This document shows positions 61,700-64,000 of a DNA stretch of 64,000 nt, piece after piece. Source of the DNA: CAJCIS01 sp965276755. GTDB lineage: Bacteria > Pseudomonadota > Alphaproteobacteria > Acetobacterales > Acetobacteraceae. Position numbers and translations under genes: made by a program. Every line of letters starts with the position of its first letter. The first letter of the stretch is position 1. The stretch lies in NCBI GenBank assembly GCA_965276755.1, contig OZ255625.1:744001-808000 (forward strand), written 5' to 3'. The notes below the pieces were generated by a model. The model was not told where the DNA came from. It worked only from the letters and a program-made list of their open reading frames with translations, and searched no databases.

Positions 61700-61713
61700 C
61701 AGATAGATGAAGA

Positions 61714-61757
61714 AGAGAAGCAGTTCTTTTTTGAAAAAAAGAACCAAAAAACTTTTG
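61714..61757. repeat. Repeat B, single copy inside the his operon
   Basis: GAAGCAGTTCTTTTTTGAAA, AAAAGAACCAAAAAACTTTTG. It lies 20 nt upstream of the hisA coding start. Confidence 0.8.
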
Positions 61758-61777
61758 ATTGTTCAGGTGCTCTCCTG

Positions 61778-62503
61778 CTGACCGTTTATCCGGCCATTGA
61801 TATCAAGGCAGGGCAGTGCGTGCGCTTGCAGCGCGGCGACATGAACGCAGCTACAATCTATTCGGACGATCCTGCGGCACAGGCGCGGCTCTGGCAGGAC
61901 CAGGGGGCGGTTTGGCTGCACGTTGTGGATCTGGACGGGGCGTTTGCAGGACACGCGGTGAACCGCGATGCGGTGCTGGCGATCCTGGCCGCTTCACGCG
62001 TGCCGGTGCAGTTGGGCGGCGGCGTTCGCAGCATGGAAGATGTGGCCACCTGGCTGGAGGCAGGCATGGCGCGCGTGATCCTGGGGAGTGCCGCGGTGCG
62101 CGAGCCCGATCTGTTGCGCGCGGCGTGCCGGCAATACCCGGGCCGCGTGGCTGTGGGGATCGATGCGCGCGACGGCGTGGTGGCAACAGATGGCTGGGCG
62201 CAGAGCGGGGGCATGACCGCGGTCGAACTGGCCCTGCGCGTCGAACAGGATGGTGCAGCCGCAATCATCTATACCGAAATTGCGCGGGACGGCATGCTCG
62301 GCGGCAATGACATCGATGCCACACTGGCGCTCGCCGCCGCCGTTTCCACGCCGGTGATTGCCAGTGGCGGGATCGGCACGCCGGCGCATCTGCGTGCCCT
62401 GGCCCGGCAAGGCGAAGGGATGCTGGAAGGCGTTGTGCTGGGGCGAGCGCTCTATGACGGGCGGCTGAGCCTGCCGGAAGCCTTGCGCATCGCGGCGGAA
62501 TAG
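61778..62503 (+). CDS. hisA: ProFAR isomerase
   Basis: HisA isomerises ProFAR in histidine synthesis. The frame encodes LTVYPAIDIKAGQCVRLQRG, with the catalytic Asp in AID, then VVDLDGAFAGHAVN, GGGVRSMEDVATWLEAGM, and the second half TEIARDGMLGGNDIDATLAL and ASGGIGTPAHLRAL. Between the GNAT stop and the AID motif there is no ATG, GTG or TTG in frame. The first candidates are CTG codons at 61775 and 61778, with AGGTG just upstream. Starting at the GTG inside (61820) would remove the catalytic Asp. Length from CTG, 241 aa, suits the family. Confidence 0.88.
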   Translation: MTVYPAIDIKAGQCVRLQRGDMNAATIYSDDPAAQARLWQDQGAVWLHVVDLDGAFAGHAVNRDAVLAILAASRVPVQLGGGVRSMEDVATWLEAGMARVILGSAAVREPDLLRAACRQYPGRVAVGIDARDGVVATDGWAQSGGMTAVELALRVEQDGAAAIIYTEIARDGMLGGNDIDATLALAAAVSTPVIASGGIGTPAHLRALARQGEGMLEGVVLGRALYDGRLSLPEALRIAAE

Positions 62504-62519
62504 GGGGACACGTCGGGCC

Positions 62520-63080
62520 ATGAGTGAGACGCTGGAACAGCACGAACATGCCAAGGAAGCCGCCGAAGGCGGACGCCTCTACAGCGCGCTGCTGATCGCA
62601 GCACTTGCGGCCGGTCTGGCCTTTGTCGAGCAGGGCGCGCAGCACGCGCAGACGAAGATGAACCAGAGCTCGATCGCCGCGGCCGATCTTTGGGCGCAAT
62701 ACCAGGCCAAGTCGATCCGCGCCAACGAGGCAAAGGACATGGCGTCCGTCGTCGAGGTCACCGCACCGGCAGGCCCGGCGCGCGATGCGGCAGTTGCCGG
62801 CCTTCGGCATGACGCGGACCATTTCGAGAAGGACACCAAGGGCGGCAAGGCGGCGATTGCCGAACAGGCGCACGCCGATGAAGAACGCCGCGATCGCGCG
62901 CATGAGCACCTCGAGGCCTATGATAATGCCGCGGCCGCACTGCAATTGGCGATCGTTCTGACCACGGCGTCAGTGATCACGAGTTCGTCGATGCTGACGA
63001 TCATTGGCTTGTTGCTGGGAATTGCCGGTGCCGCGCTTGGCATTCTGGGGCTGGTCCGGCCGGAATGGGCGGCTTGGTAG
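62520..63080 (+). CDS. DUF4337 membrane protein
   Basis: The 186-residue product begins MSETLEQHEHAKEAAEGGRL, has an N-terminal hydrophobic segment (YSALLIAALAAGLAFVEQ), a middle with SSIAAADLWAQYQAKSIRAN, and a C-terminal hairpin of two helices (SSMLTIIGLLLGIAGAALGI). This matches DUF4337. Role unknown; the acidic start and long helix suggest a membrane scaffold. It follows hisA by 17 nt and is probably in the same transcript. Confidence 0.85.
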   Translation: MSETLEQHEHAKEAAEGGRLYSALLIAALAAGLAFVEQGAQHAQTKMNQSSIAAADLWAQYQAKSIRANEAKDMASVVEVTAPAGPARDAAVAGLRHDADHFEKDTKGGKAAIAEQAHADEERRDRAHEHLEAYDNAAAALQLAIVLTTASVITSSSMLTIIGLLLGIAGAALGILGLVRPEWAAW

Positions 63081-63104
63081 CGTGAAGCCAAGACGGGGCG
63101 CCGC

Positions 63105-63163
63105 CTTAAATAAATGACGGGGGGTCTGGGGGGGATGGCACATCTCCTCCAGTCTTTCTGATC
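63105..63163. repeat. Repeat A, reverse copy
   Basis: AAATGACGGGGGGTCTGGGG, then GGATGGCACATCTCCTCCAG and TCTTTC; C-run broken by T. Downstream of the DUF4337 gene. Confidence 0.8.
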
Positions 63164-63191
63164 CACGCAAGACCGAAACGGAACACGATTC

Positions 63192-64000
63192 ATGGACCTC
63201 AACGATTTATTCGCCGGCAATTTTGAAAAATACTTCGCCGATGCCCACGCCGGAACGCCGTTGTGGTTTTTCGTGCACGTGCCCAAGACCGCCGGCAGTT
63301 CGCTGAATGGCGAGATGGTGCCATCTCTGTTTCCGAACCATCACATTTACATCGACTACAGCAAGCTCGATCCGAGCGAGGTCGATCAGAGCTATGAGGC
63401 TCTGTTCGACAAGAGCGTCAACCGCTTCATCGAACTCGCGCAGGCCAAGCGCTACCGCTATTGCACGGGCCACATCAACGCGGCCCAGCTCGATCGCATC
63501 GTCAGCGAGGTACCCGACGTGCGGCCGTTCACGCTGCTGCGCGATCCGGTGCGCCGCTTCGTCTCCGATTTCCGCTACCAGCGCTCGCCCTTGCACCCAG
63601 GATGGGAGCAATTCCATGCGGCCTATCCCACGATCGAGGATTACCTCCGCGTCGAGGGCGACTGGAACAAAACGGCGACCAGCCTGCTGCCGAACGATTT
63701 GCGCGTATCGGGCGATGTGGAGGCGTGCGTGGATTGGCTGATCGGCACGTATCGCTTCATCGGCGTGCAGGAACTCTATGCAACGTCGCTGCACGCGCTG
63801 ACCTGGTTTGCCAAGAAGCCGAAATTCTCCAAGGTGCGCAAGCGCATCAACGATCCGACGCCGGAAACCGACGTGCCGTTGAGCGATGCGCTGCTGGAGG
63901 AAATCCGCGCGTGCAATGCGATGGATATCGCGCTGTATGACGCAATCGCGCCGCGGTTCACGGCGGTTGCCGACGATCTGGCGGCTTACCTGGATCGCGT
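63192..64000 (+). CDS. Sulfotransferase family 2-type protein (3' end cut by window)
   Basis: ATG 63192 starts MDLNDLFAGNFEKYF. The 5'-phosphosulfate site is FFVHVPKTAGSSLNGEM near residue 38, the standard 'PKTAGSS' of sulfotransferase family 2 (heparan/chondroitin-type). The 3'-phosphate site is FTLLRDPVRRFVSDFRYQRS near residue 120. A conserved CTGHIN lies between. 269 codons are visible and the frame is open at the edge. It probably modifies a surface or exopolysaccharide sugar (inference). Confidence 0.85.
   Translation, partial: MDLNDLFAGNFEKYFADAHAGTPLWFFVHVPKTAGSSLNGEMVPSLFPNHHIYIDYSKLDPSEVDQSYEALFDKSVNRFIELAQAKRYRYCTGHINAAQLDRIVSEVPDVRPFTLLRDPVRRFVSDFRYQRSPLHPGWEQFHAAYPTIEDYLRVEGDWNKTATSLLPNDLRVSGDVEACVDWLIGTYRFIGVQELYATSLHALTWFAKKPKFSKVRKRINDPTPETDVPLSDALLEEIRACNAMDIALYDAIAPRFTAVADDLAAYLDR

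Overview
The window is GC-rich chromosomal DNA from an alphaproteobacterium. An acetic-acid-bacteria-type organism (Acetobacteraceae) is the best guess. This rests on gene content and order (hisB-DUF2628-hisH, RpoH-type sigma, Fur-like regulator next to OlsB, mlaFE-alr, dnaB and radA near alr) and on the AT-hairpin repeats between genes. It is an inference; there is no rRNA to test it. No tRNA, rRNA or CRISPR array was seen.

Layout. 1-2.6 kb: a membrane-anchored Mrr-type nuclease (cut by the left edge), a HAD phosphatase and a YidB-like protein. 2.7-7.5 kb: a sulfotransferase, a Fur-family regulator coupled to the ornithine-lipid acyltransferase olsB, a LysR regulator divergent from a SnoaL-like gene, and a YecD-like hydrolase. 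7.8-13.6 kb: a large Gly/Ala-rich repeat protein, a secreted HELAEA-motif protein, lnt and an XRE regulator. 13.6-24.5 kb: gltX, nadE, mntH, a GGDEF-EAL protein, a GNAT enzyme, gabD, gph and rpoH. 24.9-28.7 kb: a three-gene cluster (HAD-UbiA fusion, flippase-like protein, DprE1-like oxidase) that looks like polyprenyl-phosphate-pentose synthesis. 28.9-41.4 kb: a lone nucleotidyltransferase, a TetR regulator with operator-like palindromes beside an alpha/beta hydrolase, pgm-galU, maeB, ndh, two genes each broken by one amber codon, a methyltransferase, TerC and purB.

41.5-49.5 kb: a diguanylate cyclase whose 5' end abuts an IS256-family element, then radA, a VOC protein, mlaF-mlaE-alr (alr first) and a glutathione peroxidase. 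50-54.6 kb is a worn accessory island: secreted proteins, chimeric fragments of alr and of an esterase gene, an amber-interrupted gene, and an intact PHB-depolymerase-like esterase. 54.7-64 kb: dnaB, an EcsC protein with a tiny Pro-rich partner, a PQQ-propeller-like protein with a frame problem at its start, the operon hisB-DUF2628-hisH-GNAT-hisA, a DUF4337 protein and a second sulfotransferase (cut by the right edge).

Three families of dispersed palindromes punctuate almost every gene boundary: (A) a C-tract/G-tract palindrome, about 13 loci; (B) an AT-rich hairpin, about 13 copies, often in facing pairs; (C) a CCAGGGGC-type palindrome with a TAAGGAC module. Several genes end inside these repeats, so their C-termini are repeat-encoded. 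Three separate reading frames carry a single in-frame TAG, although TAG also ends several ordinary genes here.
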